NCBI GenBank assembly: GCA_000996605.1
Contig: LCOP01000006.1
Coordinates: 1-49,143 of the forward strand
Direction: 5' to 3'
DNA length: 49,143 nt
From: Parcubacteria group bacterium GW2011_GWA1_47_8
Lineage (GTDB): Bacteria > Patescibacteriota > Minisyncoccia > Phycocordibacterales > UBA1550
Below the pieces are notes generated by a model. It ran no database searches. It saw only the letters and a list, made by a program, of their open reading frames with translations, and was not told the DNA's origin. Below are positions 49,043 to 49,143 of this stretch, piece by piece (the first letter of the stretch is position 1; each line of letters begins with the position of its first letter). The position numbers and the translations under genes were made by a program.

Positions 49043-49143
49043 GAAGTAACTTGTTCGGAATTAAGAATATGGAGCGATTTTGCGGAAGCCAAAATCGCGC
49101 TTTGATTTTCGCCAAAACCCTTTCCGCCTGCGGCGGAAGCCGT
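49043..49143. other. window end: hairpins, no confident gene
   Basis: GCGATTTTG/CAAAATCGC (49074-49098) and TTCCGCC/GGCGGAA (about 49124-49140) form hairpins after the tRNA. An ATG at 49070 opens a frame to the edge but reads through both hairpins and shows no family resemblance, so it is not called. Confidence 0.3.

Noticed and set aside
1..49143. CRISPR array, insertion sequence or prophage
   Set aside because: No regularly spaced repeats, transposase genes or phage structural genes were found; the Xer-like recombinase looks like a housekeeping one.
1..49143. UGA recoding as in some CPR lineages
   Set aside because: TGA clearly serves as a stop at several gene ends (for example 41383-41385 and 42588-42590) and is not seen inside conserved frames.

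Overview
The window looks like a piece of a Candidate Phyla Radiation (Patescibacteria, probably Parcubacteria-like) chromosome. The reasons are: short, streamlined versions of universal proteins (YebC 176 aa, YidC 245 aa); a conserved run of VirB4/VirB6/PrgI type IV secretion genes next to cell-envelope genes of unknown function; typical CPR families (DUF5663, NYN, TrmB, prepilin-like proteins, S23 four-helix bundle); and no biosynthetic operons. Stop codons include TGA, so there is no sign of the Gracilibacteria UGA recoding. Most genes at the head of a transcription unit have no Shine-Dalgarno sequence. Instead an extended -10 box lies 6-9 bases before the start codon, which predicts leaderless mRNAs.

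Layout. 0-3.2 kb: a truncated MmeI-like restriction-modification gene, yebC, ruvC and a small acidic protein. 3.4-7.2 kb: tyrS and a class A penicillin-binding protein. 7.2-11.9 kb: the replication-origin region, with a DUF721/DciA-like gene, dnaN and dnaA on the minus strand, a DnaA-box-bearing AT-rich spacer between dnaN and dnaA, and the divergent rpmH-rnpA-yidD-yidC operon. 11.9-23.2 kb: a long minus-strand operon for a minimal type IV secretion-like machine (VirB6-like, PrgI/VirB3-like, VirB4 split into two genes, several exported or anchored proteins), with an S23 gene inserted. 23.3-36.7 kb: envelope and housekeeping genes (peptidoglycan-binding protein, rsmA, UvrD/PcrA helicase, large LysM-like membrane protein, LysM-M23 peptidase, comM, pseudopilin, DksA-like, NYN, rpsO). 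37.1-40.8 kb: a Xer recombinase, exonuclease III, a toxin-antitoxin pair and a TrmB regulator. 40.9-42.8 kb: an accessory island of tiny genes with strong Shine-Dalgarno sites, a consensus sigma-70 promoter and a hairpin-rich non-coding stretch. 42.9-49.1 kb: a pRiA4b ORF-3 protein and partner, a HIT-like protein, a disrupted CCA-adding enzyme gene, four tRNAs plus a partial tRNA copy, an HTH/LAGLIDADG-like gene overlapping a tRNA, yraN and a cation-diffusion transporter.

Functionally the window joins replication initiation, protein insertion into the membrane, cell-wall synthesis and remodelling, and a surface secretion or DNA-transfer machine. The features most worth a second look are: long near-perfect intergenic hairpins, three of which share the apex TAC-loop-GTA; the leaderless promoter architecture; the Shine-Dalgarno-rich island with its possible structured RNA; the cca gene with an internal deletion although neighbouring tRNAs lack an encoded CCA; and the compact secretion operon.
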